64,000 bases of DNA from JASLCR01 sp964384345 (GTDB lineage Bacteria > Patescibacteriota > Saccharimonadia > Saccharimonadales > Saccharimonadaceae). The stretch is from assembly GCA_964384345.1 (NCBI GenBank), contig CAYLKD010000004.1:1-64000 (forward strand), written 5' to 3'. Below the pieces are notes generated by a model. That model worked only from the letters and a program-made list of their open reading frames with translations, did not search any database and was not told the origin of the DNA. This document shows positions 51,347-60,942 of this stretch, piece by piece (within the stretch, counting starts at the first letter, position 1; every line of letters starts with the position of its first letter). The position numbers were made by a program, and so were the translations under genes.

Positions 51347-52741
51347 ATGGATAAGCTCAAACGAATACAAGCAATAGTGCGTGCTGCGACCGCGCCCGAG
51401 GAATCGGTTTCCTACCTCGACCGCTTTGATGAAACCATATCACCGAACATGCGTGCGCTGCGACTCAGTCTGACTATCGCCGACACACTCGTTGCGATGG
51501 GTGTATCCGTTGCCGATGTTGTCAGCATGTCACTCGATATTACCGAACGCTATTGTAAGCGCAAAGTACAATTTGATATCAGTTCGACACTTATTACCGC
51601 ATCTCAAGACCGCGGTGATGATCGTGAACCCCTCACCCTGATCCGTCATGCTACACCGCGTACCATCAATACGATGACCATCCAAAGCATGCAAGAACTT
51701 GTTCGTGAAATTCAAAGCGGCAGCCTGGATCTCAATAATGCTGAAATGAAGCTAAACGCAATTATTGAACACCCGAAAAAATATCCCTACTGGTTGACGG
51801 CCCTTGGCGGCGGAAGTGTCAGTGCCGGTGTTGGGATATTGTACGGTGCCAGCCCTATTATTGTCAGCATTATGTTTGGCTTAGGACTAGGAGTGACCTA
51901 TTTTCTTCGCTTACTTGCACACAGGCGTGTGCCAACTTTTTTTGCACAAGTTTTTTCTGCAATTATCATTACCTTGATTGCGGCCAGTGTGACGTGGCTT
52001 GATTCGTATAGCGTGTTCAGCTGGTTAAGCAACGTCAATGCGACGCTTATCGTCATTGGCGGCATCGTCTTACTCGTTGCGGGACTCGCTATCGTCGGTG
52101 CCGTACAAGATGCGATTGACGAATTTTATGTGACCGCAAACGCTCGGTTACTCAAAGTTGTCATGATGACGATTGGCATTGTAGCCGGTGTATTAATCGG
52201 TATCTACATCGCAGCACAGCTACATATTTTTATTCAGGTTGATCCTGGTAGCACAATCTTGCGTGGTCAATGGCAGCTTCTTGGCGCACTTGTTATTTCA
52301 GCTGGTTATGCGCTGAGCGTGCAGTCTTCCCTGCTGGGTGTTATTGCCGGAGCAGGCATGGGCGCAATCGGCTGGATCGCATATGTCGCCGTCGCAGGCA
52401 CTGGCTCGTTATCAGCAATCATTGCCAGTGGCTTTGCTGCAATGATTGTTGGTGGCTCAGCAACTCTTGTCTCGCGGTGGTGGCAGACACCTTCAACTGC
52501 TTTAATGACCGCTGGTATCGTTCCGCTCGTCCCTGGATTGACGCTGTACAACGGACTTTTTGCACTTGTTGGCAATTCTTCGAACACTATAAGTTTTGCG
52601 AATGGCGTGCAAACACTATTTAGTGCGCTACTGATCGCTCTGGCAATCGCCAGCGGTGTTAGCTTTGGTCATCTTATCGCTCGGCCTGTTCGTCGGACAC
52701 TCGTCAAAGCGAGAAACGCACTTCCACGTCGAGAATTATAA
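51347..52741 (+). CDS. ThrE-family threonine/serine exporter-like protein
   Basis: The 464-aa protein has an N-terminal ThrE cytoplasmic domain (LRLSLTIADTLVAMGVSVADVVSMSLDITERYC), then about ten membrane spans with PYWLTALGGGSVSAGVGILYG (ThrE/DUF1212) and a second half PLVPGLTLYNGLFALVGN (ThrE_2/DUF3815), fused in one chain. It may export Thr/Ser. TATACT at 51334-51339 is 7 nt from the ATG. It ends tail-to-tail with lysS, overlapping by 6 nt. Confidence 0.85.
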   Translation: MDKLKRIQAIVRAATAPEESVSYLDRFDETISPNMRALRLSLTIADTLVAMGVSVADVVSMSLDITERYCKRKVQFDISSTLITASQDRGDDREPLTLIRHATPRTINTMTIQSMQELVREIQSGSLDLNNAEMKLNAIIEHPKKYPYWLTALGGGSVSAGVGILYGASPIIVSIMFGLGLGVTYFLRLLAHRRVPTFFAQVFSAIIITLIAASVTWLDSYSVFSWLSNVNATLIVIGGIVLLVAGLAIVGAVQDAIDEFYVTANARLLKVVMMTIGIVAGVLIGIYIAAQLHIFIQVDPGSTILRGQWQLLGALVISAGYALSVQSSLLGVIAGAGMGAIGWIAYVAVAGTGSLSAIIASGFAAMIVGGSATLVSRWWQTPSTALMTAGIVPLVPGLTLYNGLFALVGNSSNTISFANGVQTLFSALLIALAIASGVSFGHLIARPVRRTLVKARNALPRREL

Positions 52742-54244
52742 TAGCTCTGGATATATGTCTTTTGTCGTCGCATCAACTTCTGTACGCAGCTGCGGGAATG
52801 GAATTCCTTCGCGAGCAGTGATACCCTCGAGGCTCCAAAAGATTCGTTCCGAATAACCAAGTCCACAGGCTGGTGGCATGCCGTATTCCAGTGCTTCAAC
52901 ATAATCAATATCCATCATTTGCGCTTCCTCATCACCGCCGTCTCGTAGCTTTTGTTGCTCTTTAAAGCGATTGTACTGATCAACTGGATCATTGAGCTCT
53001 GAAAAAGCTTTACACATTTCACTGCCACCAAACACAAGATTAAATTGCTCACTCAAACGAGTGTCGTTCGGATTTACCTTCGCAAGTGGCTGCATAAAGA
53101 CTGGCATATCGATCAGAAAAACAGGTCCTGCCAGTGTTTTACGATATTTTTTCCATAGTTTATCGAGGCTTCTGAGACGATTGTCAGTTCGCTCGACTTC
53201 AAGTTTGTGCTCGGCAAGTTTTGCTTTGATGTCCTCCATCGATGACCCAAAGACATCGATGCCGTACTGCTCTTTCAGGATGTTTACAAAACTAATAGTT
53301 GGAAAATGAACATTATCTGCGCCAAAATCTACGGTCGTTCCGTCAGCAAGTGTAAATGTTCGTGTACCCCAGGTATGATCTGCAACATAGCGAATCATTC
53401 GTTCTGTGAGTTCCATACCGGCTTGCCAATCTGCATACGCCCAGTACCATTCCATCGCCATATGCTCTGGCAGATGTTCCTCAGTGTAATTTTCATTCCG
53501 AAACCGGGGTCCAAGATCGAAAACTTTTTCGAATCCTGCAACGAGAAGACGCTTGAGCGGTAGCTCATGGGATATACGCAAATAAAAGTCTTGGTCAAGC
53601 GCGTCCATGTGCGTCACGAAAGGATTTGCATCAGCACCACCAGCCGTTGCCTCGAGCACCGTATTATTAATTTCAATGAATCCTTCTTGTTCAAGAAACT
53701 GACGTGTCGCTTGCCAAAATTTACTGCGACGCACAAATCGTTGCCTAACATCTAAATTGACGTTCATATCAACGTAGCGTCGACGCATGCGCTCTTCTTT
53801 ATTCGTCAGCTGTTCTGGCAGTGGCCTGAGTGCTTTTGTCAGTAAACGCAGCGAATGAACGCCGACAGATTTTTCACCAGTTTGTGTTGTCGTCATTATA
53901 CCCGTTGCTTGAACGAAGTCACCCGTATCGAGAAGCTTGAGCTCTGGCATTCCTAGCTGTCCACTCGATGCGTCGAGATCTTTTACGGTGTCTTTTTGCA
54001 AATATAATTGAACTTCGCCACTTTCGTCGCGGAGCTTAATAAACGCTAGTTTACCGAAGCTACGAATTGACGTAATGCGGCCAACGATTGCTACTTCAGA
54101 ATCTTTGAGTGTGTCAAAATCATCGACCACCTTTTGTATAGTGTGTGAGCGTGCAGAATTTGCCGGGTATGGCTCTACACCAAGCTCTTTTAACTGAGCC
54201 AGCTTGCGTAGTCGTTCGTCTCTGTAATCTTGAAGTGTTGCCAT
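52736..54244 (-). CDS. lysS: Lysyl-tRNA synthetase (class II)
   Basis: The 502-aa protein has an N-terminal OB anticodon domain (EVAIVGRITSIRSFGKLAFIKLRDESGEVQLYL), motif 2 FDLGPRFRNENYTEEHLPEHMAMEWYW and motif 3 GLGYSERIFWSLEGI. TATACT (54253-54258) lies 8 nt before the ATG. It is separate from greA, which has its own leader. Confidence 0.95.
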   Translation of the reverse strand: MATLQDYRDERLRKLAQLKELGVEPYPANSARSHTIQKVVDDFDTLKDSEVAIVGRITSIRSFGKLAFIKLRDESGEVQLYLQKDTVKDLDASSGQLGMPELKLLDTGDFVQATGIMTTTQTGEKSVGVHSLRLLTKALRPLPEQLTNKEERMRRRYVDMNVNLDVRQRFVRRSKFWQATRQFLEQEGFIEINNTVLEATAGGADANPFVTHMDALDQDFYLRISHELPLKRLLVAGFEKVFDLGPRFRNENYTEEHLPEHMAMEWYWAYADWQAGMELTERMIRYVADHTWGTRTFTLADGTTVDFGADNVHFPTISFVNILKEQYGIDVFGSSMEDIKAKLAEHKLEVERTDNRLRSLDKLWKKYRKTLAGPVFLIDMPVFMQPLAKVNPNDTRLSEQFNLVFGGSEMCKAFSELNDPVDQYNRFKEQQKLRDGGDEEAQMMDIDYVEALEYGMPPACGLGYSERIFWSLEGITAREGIPFPQLRTEVDATTKDIYPELL

Positions 54245-54289
54245 ATACTACCAGTATAGCGCATCGGGTGCATCAGCCGAATTGCTCGA

Positions 54290-54745
54290 TTAACCGAGAT
54301 TGACAATCGTATAAGTAATTGTAGCTTTTGGTGTTGTCACAGTAACCGTTTCACCGACTTTTTTGTTCATGAGAGCAACACCAATTGGTGATTCGTTAGA
54401 AATCTTCCCCTCTAAAGGGTTTGCTTCGACAGGACCAACGATGTGATACGTGATTGATGTATCACCGTTTTTGAGTTCAACTTTTGAGCCTAATCCGATC
54501 GTTGAGCGGTGGGTAGTTTTGATAATTTCTGCATTTTGGAGTATGTCTTCAATTTCAGCAATTCGACTTTCGACTAGCCCCTGCTCTTCACGAGCTGCAT
54601 CATATTCTGCATTTTCACTGAGATCACCATAGTCTCGTGCTTCTGCAATTTTTTCAGCAATCGAGCCACGGCGTGCTTTCAATTTTTCAAGTTCAGTTTG
54701 TAGTTCAGTTTGGCCATCTATGGTAATTTGATACTGTTTTTTCAT
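54290..54745 (-). CDS. greA: Transcription elongation factor GreA
   Basis: The 151-aa protein has an N-terminal coiled coil (ELEKLKARRGSIAEKIAEARDYGDLSENAEYDAAREEQGLVESRI; the conserved acidic tip is DLSENAEY) and a C-terminal FKBP-like domain. GreA stimulates cleavage of backtracked transcripts. A short AGGTG lies before the ATG. Confidence 0.95.
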   Translation of the reverse strand: MKKQYQITIDGQTELQTELEKLKARRGSIAEKIAEARDYGDLSENAEYDAAREEQGLVESRIAEIEDILQNAEIIKTTHRSTIGLGSKVELKNGDTSITYHIVGPVEANPLEGKISNESPIGVALMNKKVGETVTVTTPKATITYTIVNLG

Positions 54746-54786
54746 AGTTACACCTGTATCTTTCTGATATTTATCTCTTACAAAGA

Positions 54787-54804
54787 GGTGCCAAAAATGG
54801 CACC
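54787..54804 (-). terminator. Hairpin between proS and greA
   Basis: GGTGCC (54787-54792) and GGCACC (54799-54804) form a 6-bp stem with an AAAAAT loop. On the minus strand it is followed by TCTTTGT, a weak T-run, so it is either a poor terminator for proS or part of the greA leader. Confidence 0.4.
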
Positions 54805-54844
54805 GATAATAAGCAACTAGTTGTTTGTAAACCCTCGCAGGATA

Positions 54845-56554
54845 CTACTTGTCTACAACGGTATTTAGTGTAGCAATTATTTGTTCAAGCGTCAACTTCT
54901 TCGTCTCACTGCTCTTGCGGTCAGTCAGCTCATATTCCCCTTCTACAACAGACCTATCAGATATCGTTATGCGGTGCGGAATACCGAGCAGTTCACTATC
55001 GGCGAATTTAGTGCCTGCTCGTTCATCACGATCGTCGTAGAGAACTTCTACTTTATGCGCCTGCAGCGTCTCGTAAAACTCATCTGCCTTCTTCGCACCC
55101 TCAGTACCAATTGATACCAAATAGACCTGATACGGTGCTACAGCCTCAGGCCAGACAAGCCCTTTTTCGTCTGAAAAATGCTCTGCAATCACGCCCATTA
55201 ATCGACTAATGCCGATGCCGTAACAACCCATGACAAATGACTGACGTTGGCCGTTTTCGTCGGCATAATACATATCAAGGGCGTCGGTATACTTTGTTTC
55301 AAGCGGGAAGATGTTACCGACCTCAACAGATCGCAGCACTTCATACGGCTGTTTAGTCGTAGGATCTAAATCGCCTTTTTTTGCGTCTTTTATGTCGTAA
55401 AATTTGGCAGGACGCTCAAGATCACGGTCCCAGTTGACGTTAACATTATGGTAATCAGTTTTGTTGGCGCCACACTCAAAATTAACGAGTTGCTCTATTG
55501 AATCATCAGCGATGAGGTCGACACCAGGCGTAAGACCAATTAGCCCTGCGTAACCGACTTCTGCAGAAGTAACCTGTGTGACCGTTGCGGCATCGGCAAG
55601 TTCAACCGTCTTTGCGCTCAGTGCCATGCGCAGTTTTATTTCATTGACTTCATAGTCTCCACGTAGTGCAACAGCGACTGGTCGCTCGTCTACCAAATAA
55701 ATCATTGTTTTAACGGTGCGCTCAACGGGAATTGCAAGTTCTTCTGCGAGCTGAGCGACACCAACGATACCTGGAGAATGGTACGAGACCATGTCACTTT
55801 GTTCCTCCGGCTGCGGTAATAGCGGTGCATATGAGGGAGCGACTTCTTGATTAAAGTATATATCGGTGCCCGGAACGTGATAAATAGTATCTTCACCTAT
55901 CGCACTGATTGTCTGGTATTCATCACTGAATCGAGGCGTAAAGATACCACCATCTGCTTTGACGCGGTGTGTAATATCACCAATACCAAGTCGGGCATAC
56001 ACCTTTGTGTAGGCCGCAGCTATGTGCTCATAGATTTCTTCGTGTTGCTTTTGGTCGCGCGCAAAGGTATACAGATCCTTCATAAGAAATTCGCGCCCGC
56101 GTAAAATACCTGATTTTGCTCGTTTTTCATTACGAAACTTTGAACCTATTTGATACACTGACATCGGCAAATCTTTGTATGAAGACAAATATGCACGAGC
56201 CGCATCAACAATTGGCTCTTCGTGTGTCAAGCCGACACCGAGTTCAGTGCCATTTAAAAGCTTCGTTTTAAACCAGTTATCGACCACTGCGTCGTTCCAG
56301 CGATTGGTCTTTTCCCAAATATCGCTTGGCTGCAAGGTTGACATAAGTAGCTCATTAGCACCGGCTGCATCCATTTCTTGACGGACAATGTGCTTAATCT
56401 TCTCGATGACTCGCCATCCATACGGCAGGTATGAATACACTCCGGCCATTTCTTTATGAACAAACCCAGCACGAATCAATAGCTGCGCATTTTTTGCAAC
56501 TTCATCAGCCGGAGCATTTTTGAGTGTTTTTGTGAAAGATTTTGAAACTCGCAT
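54845..56554 (-). CDS. proS: Prolyl-tRNA synthetase (bacterial type)
   Basis: The 569-aa class II synthetase has motif 1/2 (GSKFRNEKRAKSGILRGREFLMKDLYTF), an INS/YbaK-like editing insertion around residues 220-400, and motif 3 MGCYGIGISRLMGVIAEHF, so it is the bacterial type with the editing domain. TACACT (56565-56570) lies 10 nt before the ATG, overlapping the stop of the CPBP gene upstream. Confidence 0.95.
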   Translation of the reverse strand: MRVSKSFTKTLKNAPADEVAKNAQLLIRAGFVHKEMAGVYSYLPYGWRVIEKIKHIVRQEMDAAGANELLMSTLQPSDIWEKTNRWNDAVVDNWFKTKLLNGTELGVGLTHEEPIVDAARAYLSSYKDLPMSVYQIGSKFRNEKRAKSGILRGREFLMKDLYTFARDQKQHEEIYEHIAAAYTKVYARLGIGDITHRVKADGGIFTPRFSDEYQTISAIGEDTIYHVPGTDIYFNQEVAPSYAPLLPQPEEQSDMVSYHSPGIVGVAQLAEELAIPVERTVKTMIYLVDERPVAVALRGDYEVNEIKLRMALSAKTVELADAATVTQVTSAEVGYAGLIGLTPGVDLIADDSIEQLVNFECGANKTDYHNVNVNWDRDLERPAKFYDIKDAKKGDLDPTTKQPYEVLRSVEVGNIFPLETKYTDALDMYYADENGQRQSFVMGCYGIGISRLMGVIAEHFSDEKGLVWPEAVAPYQVYLVSIGTEGAKKADEFYETLQAHKVEVLYDDRDERAGTKFADSELLGIPHRITISDRSVVEGEYELTDRKSSETKKLTLEQIIATLNTVVDK

Positions 56555-56562
56555 AACTTCTA

Positions 56563-57336
56563 CTAGTGTACCAGCATCGGCGCAACAAACAAAAAGTAAA
56601 ACGCTAAGCCATTTTTGAGCATATGTAGTAGAATACCTGACCAGATACTACCGGTTATTTCTCTCAGAGCGCACAAAACTAAACTCAGCGCAAACACGTC
56701 TATCCCAACGTTGAGTTGCATGTGTAGTACAGCAAAACACATACTAGTTACAATTGTCGCAGCAATCAGGTTTGAGCTTCGGCGTAATTTACTGTACAAA
56801 TACCCGCGAAACATGGTTTCTTCGGCGATTGGTGCGAGCACCACAAGTGCAATAAATGCTAAGACATACTCTGATTGACCATTGAGATTCTGGAAGCCCA
56901 CATCTTGTGTCTGACTACTGTTAAAACCGGGAATGAATATTTGTGCCATACTCACAAAAACAAACGTGAGCACCAAATATGGCACTGCGCCGGCAAGCGC
57001 CATGCCAATATCACCAAAGCTAAGCAAGCGAGTTAAACCAAGCTCTTTTTTTGTCGTATGGAGTTTGAAAAGATATCGCGGCACCAGTATTGTAACGATA
57101 AGCGCCACGATATACGACAGTGCTGCGAGAATTGTTTGCAGGGCTGCGTCACTCACTGACGTGACTGGAACACCAAGCGAAATCAGTATTCGTGCAAATA
57201 ACACAACCAAAAACTGTGCACCTATAAAAGCAGCGCTCAGCCACAATGTATAGCCAATTATATGAGCAACCCGCGACGGTAATTGCCGCCGAGGCGCGAC
57301 TGCAGTCTGCGTGGTATCAGAAGAGCTTTGAGACAT
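56563..57336 (-). CDS. CPBP family intramembrane metalloprotease
   Basis: The 257-aa protein has about seven membrane spans and the CPBP/Abi motifs EETMFRGYLYSKLRR (motif 1) and FAVLHMQLNVG (motif 2, His), so the catalytic Glu-Glu and His are present. Roles of the family include peptide maturation and bacteriocin self-immunity. It overlaps rseP by 20 nt. Confidence 0.87.
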   Translation of the reverse strand: MSQSSSDTTQTAVAPRRQLPSRVAHIIGYTLWLSAAFIGAQFLVVLFARILISLGVPVTSVSDAALQTILAALSYIVALIVTILVPRYLFKLHTTKKELGLTRLLSFGDIGMALAGAVPYLVLTFVFVSMAQIFIPGFNSSQTQDVGFQNLNGQSEYVLAFIALVVLAPIAEETMFRGYLYSKLRRSSNLIAATIVTSMCFAVLHMQLNVGIDVFALSLVLCALREITGSIWSGILLHMLKNGLAFYFLFVAPMLVH

Positions 57337-58474
57337 CTGCCACCGTTATCAATACAACAAGTGCCATCAGAGTTAAAAACCCTGCAGCTTGTATTTTTTC
57401 TTCACGCTCTTTGGTAAGTGGCCGTTTAAGCACCCTGTACACGGTCATTGTAAACCATCGCCCCCCATCAAGTGCCGGAATTGGTAGCGTGTTCATGACC
57501 GCGAGCGATAAAGATATAACTGCACTAAGAAAAATAAGTTGCCTAGCGCCTGCAGATTGGGCTTGAGGAAAAATTACTCCCAAAATTCCGATAGGTCCTG
57601 CAACACTGCCACTGACTTGAGAAAGTTCTTTATTACCAGCATCCCGCGACGACTGACTAAAACTGAGTGATTCCGCTACGCCTTTTATTGCACTTCCAAG
57701 GACACCGATAGTTCCCTTCAATGTCTCCCAGGTAAATTGTGCAGTTGTACCCAGGCCTACTAGTGGTGCCGACCATGTTGATTTCAGCACTTCTCGCTGA
57801 CCGCTGACAACACCGAGGTACCCTTTTGTTTGGCTATGCTCAGCGCGTAGCGCAACGTTAGTAACGTATTCGGTACCCTTACGCGAATATATAAGCTCTA
57901 TCGTTTTGCCCTTATTCGCAGTGGTTGCAGCCGACAGATCTTGCGGCGTTGTTATCGCTGCTCCGTTCACTCGTAGCAATTGATCGCCTGTTTTCAAGCC
58001 AGCTTTGGTGGCAGGTGAATTAGGCTCGATTTGTACTGCTTCAAGAGGAGATTTGACTAATGTTGAATCGCTAGCAATCGTAAATTGATTATCGAGTACT
58101 TTGGGAATCCCCGCTACGGCAAGTACGCTAAATAGTATGATTGCAATTATCCAGTTCATGACAACACCAGCAAGCAAAATACGAGTCTTTTGCCAGTACG
58201 TTGCCGCGCCGTAATCGCCTGGCTTCGTTGCTGCATCGTGCTCGCCCTGTAGTTTGACAAACCCGCCTAGTGGGAGCCAATTCAAAGTAAACAAAACATT
58301 GTCACCCAGAATACTATGCTTGATTGATTTCCCTTTAGCTTTTGGGGGGAATCCAATACCAAATTCTTCGACCACAACACCGTTACGACGAGCGACAATA
58401 CCGTGCCCGAGCTCATGCAGTGCCACAAGCAGCACCAAAATAATCAGCCCAGTAATGATTCCTAGTAGCAACAT
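57317..58474 (-). CDS. rseP: RseP-like site-2 protease (M50)
   Basis: The 385-aa protein has the zinc motif HELGH (His20, Glu21, His24) in the first membrane span, a PDZ domain (NSPATKAGLKTGDQLLRVNGA) and the third ligand region NTLPIPALDGGRW near the C-terminus. It cleaves membrane-embedded segments in stress signalling. Its ATG directly follows the uppS stop, with GGAGG lying inside the end of uppS, a clear case of coupling. Confidence 0.93.
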   Translation of the reverse strand: MLLLGIITGLIILVLLVALHELGHGIVARRNGVVVEEFGIGFPPKAKGKSIKHSILGDNVLFTLNWLPLGGFVKLQGEHDAATKPGDYGAATYWQKTRILLAGVVMNWIIAIILFSVLAVAGIPKVLDNQFTIASDSTLVKSPLEAVQIEPNSPATKAGLKTGDQLLRVNGAAITTPQDLSAATTANKGKTIELIYSRKGTEYVTNVALRAEHSQTKGYLGVVSGQREVLKSTWSAPLVGLGTTAQFTWETLKGTIGVLGSAIKGVAESLSFSQSSRDAGNKELSQVSGSVAGPIGILGVIFPQAQSAGARQLIFLSAVISLSLAVMNTLPIPALDGGRWFTMTVYRVLKRPLTKEREEKIQAAGFLTLMALVVLITVADVSKLF

Positions 58475-59164
58475 TTATCCTCCAAAGCGTCGGCCGCGCC
58501 GCGCATATTCTTCTAATATAACCGGAATGTCTTCCTTTGTCATCTCAGGCCAAAATTTATCCAAAAATAAAAATTCACTGTAAGCAGATCGCCACAGCAT
58601 GAAATCAGAAAGCCGCTGCTCACCGCTCGTGCGAACAATCAGGTCGCAAGGCGGCACATCAGGATGATCAATGACATTCGAAAACAATTCTAACGTTACA
58701 TCTGCTGCGCTGATGCCTTGTTCTATCAGTTTTCTAGTTGCTCGAACAATTTCTTCTTGTCCACCATAATTAAAGCACATAGCGATCGTCGCACGCGTTC
58801 CGTTGATACTGGCTGCTTCGGCTTCATCAATCATCGTATTGATATCGTCGGGTAACCCTTCCCTCGTACCGAGGACAACAAAACGATAACCATCGTTGAC
58901 GATTTGTTTGATATCGGTTTTAAATAATCGTCGAACTAACCGCATGAGACCGCGCACTTCATCTTCGGCCCTATCCCAGTTTTTGGTAGAAAATGAATAA
59001 AATGAGATGTATTTTACCCCAGCATCCGCCGTGGCTTCAATAACATCTTTTAAAGCATTATACCCAGAGAGATGTCCTTCGTACGTTGGCAAACCGTGCT
59101 TCTTTGCCCAACGGCGGTTGCCGTCAAGAATATACCCGATGTGTGATGGAATCTGATCGGCCAT
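58475..59164 (-). CDS. uppS: Undecaprenyl diphosphate synthase
   Basis: The 229-aa cis-prenyltransferase has the catalytic Asp in YILDGNRRWAKKHG, FYSFSTKNWDRAEDEV and the C-terminal DLIVRTSGEQRLSDFMLWRSAYSEF. It makes the lipid carrier used by MraY and MurG. Its ATG shares one base with the frr stop (TAATG). frr-uppS-rseP-CPBP form a coupled chain. Confidence 0.95.
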   Translation of the reverse strand: MADQIPSHIGYILDGNRRWAKKHGLPTYEGHLSGYNALKDVIEATADAGVKYISFYSFSTKNWDRAEDEVRGLMRLVRRLFKTDIKQIVNDGYRFVVLGTREGLPDDINTMIDEAEAASINGTRATIAMCFNYGGQEEIVRATRKLIEQGISAADVTLELFSNVIDHPDVPPCDLIVRTSGEQRLSDFMLWRSAYSEFLFLDKFWPEMTKEDIPVILEEYARRGRRFGG

Positions 59165-59718
59165 TAGATTGTAAGGATTTCTTTTTCCTTGGCCTTGAAC
59201 TGTTCATCAATATGTCCTTGGTACGTCTGCATAAGTTTGTCGAATTCTTTTTCGACCGCTTTAACGTCATCTTCAGAGAGCTGCTTGGCCTCTTTGGCAC
59301 GTTTGGCGTCTTTGAGCCCGTCCTGACGAATATTGCGCAGGGCGATGCGAGCATTCTCAACTTTGTCGCCGAGCTGCTTGACCATCTCACGACGTCGTTC
59401 TTCGGTAAGAGCTGGAATGGGTACACGTACCACACGTCCATCGTCACTCGGATTAAGACCGAGACTCTGGTCGTCACGGATTGCGGTCGTAATTGCTGTT
59501 ATTTGACCTGGATCAAATGGTGACACTAGTAGCTGCTGCGCTTCTGGCGCCGTGACATTGGCAACTTGATGTAATGGCATTTTCGAGCCGTAAGCATCTA
59601 CCATAACACCCGAAAGCATATCAGGATGCGCTCGCCCGGTACGTACTTTTTTTAAATCGTCACCGAAGTGCCCTAGAGCACTATTCATTTTGCGTTCATA
59701 ATCATCAGTATCAAACAT
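59164..59718 (-). CDS. frr: Ribosome recycling factor
   Basis: The 184-aa protein has the RRF pattern: VRTGRAHPDMLSGVMVDAYGSKMPLHQVANV, followed by VPIPALTEERRREMVKQLG and a long helical C-terminus. It splits post-termination ribosomes with EF-G. GAGGAAT lies before the ATG, with TATAAT further upstream, so it has a real leader. Confidence 0.96.
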   Translation of the reverse strand: MFDTDDYERKMNSALGHFGDDLKKVRTGRAHPDMLSGVMVDAYGSKMPLHQVANVTAPEAQQLLVSPFDPGQITAITTAIRDDQSLGLNPSDDGRVVRVPIPALTEERRREMVKQLGDKVENARIALRNIRQDGLKDAKRAKEAKQLSEDDVKAVEKEFDKLMQTYQGHIDEQFKAKEKEILTI

Positions 59719-59812
59719 TATCCGTATTCCTCGCTTTTATACTTCTCATTATACCAGTAAACGCTTGTCTTATGCCGCTTTTTGGGCTCATTTCAAGGTA
59801 TACTAGATATAC

Positions 59813-60880
59813 ATGACACTCCACTCCGTCTCTCTCCAAGACGTCCGCACGCACGGCCTTCACATCTCACGGCTTGACCCTGGTGTTACATTGATCATTG
59901 GGCAAAACGGTAGCGGTAAAACAACACTGCTTGAAGCAATCTACTTTCTGTATAGAGGTACAAGTTTCCGTGGTAGCGATCGTGACATGATTCGTTCGTC
60001 AGTTACCACATCACTTCTTAAACTTGAGCACTCTGAGGGGGAAAGGCGTGCTCGACTGACCCTTAGTCCGGATAATAAGCTCTCCAAAGAATTTACGCTG
60101 AGCGAGAAAAAAATAGCTCGTCTCAGTGCCGCAAACCGCTTGCCCGTTGTCCTCTTTGAGCCTGATGAGCTGCGCGTTCTGAGCAGTTCGCCATCACGAC
60201 GGCGCGATTTTATCGACAATCTCATTGCCCGTCTTAAACCCGCTTACGCAACAGTGGTGAATCGTTATGCCCGCACGCTCCTGCAGCGCAACGAACTCCT
60301 CAAACAGCGAGAATTTATGGATTCTCATGTCTGGGACGCACATCTCTTTGCATGGGACGTCAAATTTGCTGAGCTTGCAAGTGTCATCGTTCACGAGCGC
60401 CAAGCGTTTCTCGAGCTTGCCAATGAGCATTTATCAACACTGTACTCAAAGCTTGCCAATGAACCTCATGAGGTCCAGATTATGTATGAAAACACGCTAC
60501 CGGCTGCTGACTACCGCCAAGCATTAATCAATCAGCTTCACAGCCTGCGACGAAGTGACGCTCTTCGAGGGTTCACGAGCGTTGGGCCGCATCGTGACGA
60601 TTTTACGACGTTTTTAGATACACGTCCGGCTGCCGCTTCAGCTTCACGTGGAGAAATGCGTTCGATTATGCTCGCACTGAAGTTACTAGAAGTTGAGCTG
60701 CAGCAAAAAGTTAGTGGCAGCTCCCCTCTTATTCTAATGGATGACGTCTTCTCTGAGCTCGACACTTCGCGTGAACGCCAGCTCATGCAGGCACTTAAAA
60801 GCTATCAAACAATCATTACGGCCACTGATCTCCGCAATGAACTCGTTATTGCCGCAACTGTAATTACATTAACAACGTAG
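59813..60880 (+). CDS. recF: DNA replication and repair protein RecF
   Basis: The 355-aa protein has Walker A IGQNGSGKTTLLEAIYFLYRG near residue 30, the signature-like MRSIMLALKLLEVEL and Walker B PLILMDDVFSELD. RecF works with RecO/RecR at gapped DNA. It is not next to dnaA, dnaN or gyrB, its common partners. TATACT (59799-59804) is 8 nt before the ATG. It converges on tsf through a bidirectional terminator. Confidence 0.93.
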   Translation: MTLHSVSLQDVRTHGLHISRLDPGVTLIIGQNGSGKTTLLEAIYFLYRGTSFRGSDRDMIRSSVTTSLLKLEHSEGERRARLTLSPDNKLSKEFTLSEKKIARLSAANRLPVVLFEPDELRVLSSSPSRRRDFIDNLIARLKPAYATVVNRYARTLLQRNELLKQREFMDSHVWDAHLFAWDVKFAELASVIVHERQAFLELANEHLSTLYSKLANEPHEVQIMYENTLPAADYRQALINQLHSLRRSDALRGFTSVGPHRDDFTTFLDTRPAAASASRGEMRSIMLALKLLEVELQQKVSGSSPLILMDDVFSELDTSRERQLMQALKSYQTIITATDLRNELVIAATVITLTT

Positions 60881-60895
60881 TATATATATGAAATA

Positions 60896-60926
60896 AAAAT
60901 AGCGACCCTCAATGAGTCGCTATTTT
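60896..60926. terminator. Bidirectional terminator between recF and tsf
   Basis: AAAATAGCGAC (60896-60906) and GTCGCTATTTT (60916-60926) form a perfect 11-bp stem with A-run and T-run flanks on the two sides, suiting convergent genes. Confidence 0.92.
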
Positions 60927-60942
60927 AATGTGGTGTTTTAAC

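Noticed and set aside
44375..56554. T-box or riboswitch leaders ahead of serS, lysS, proS and glyQS
   Set aside because: -10 boxes lie 6-10 nt before the ATGs, leaving no leader for such RNAs.
59719..59812. Replication origin next to recF
   Set aside because: No dnaA, dnaN or gyrB and no DnaA-box cluster; the gap holds only the frr and recF promoters.
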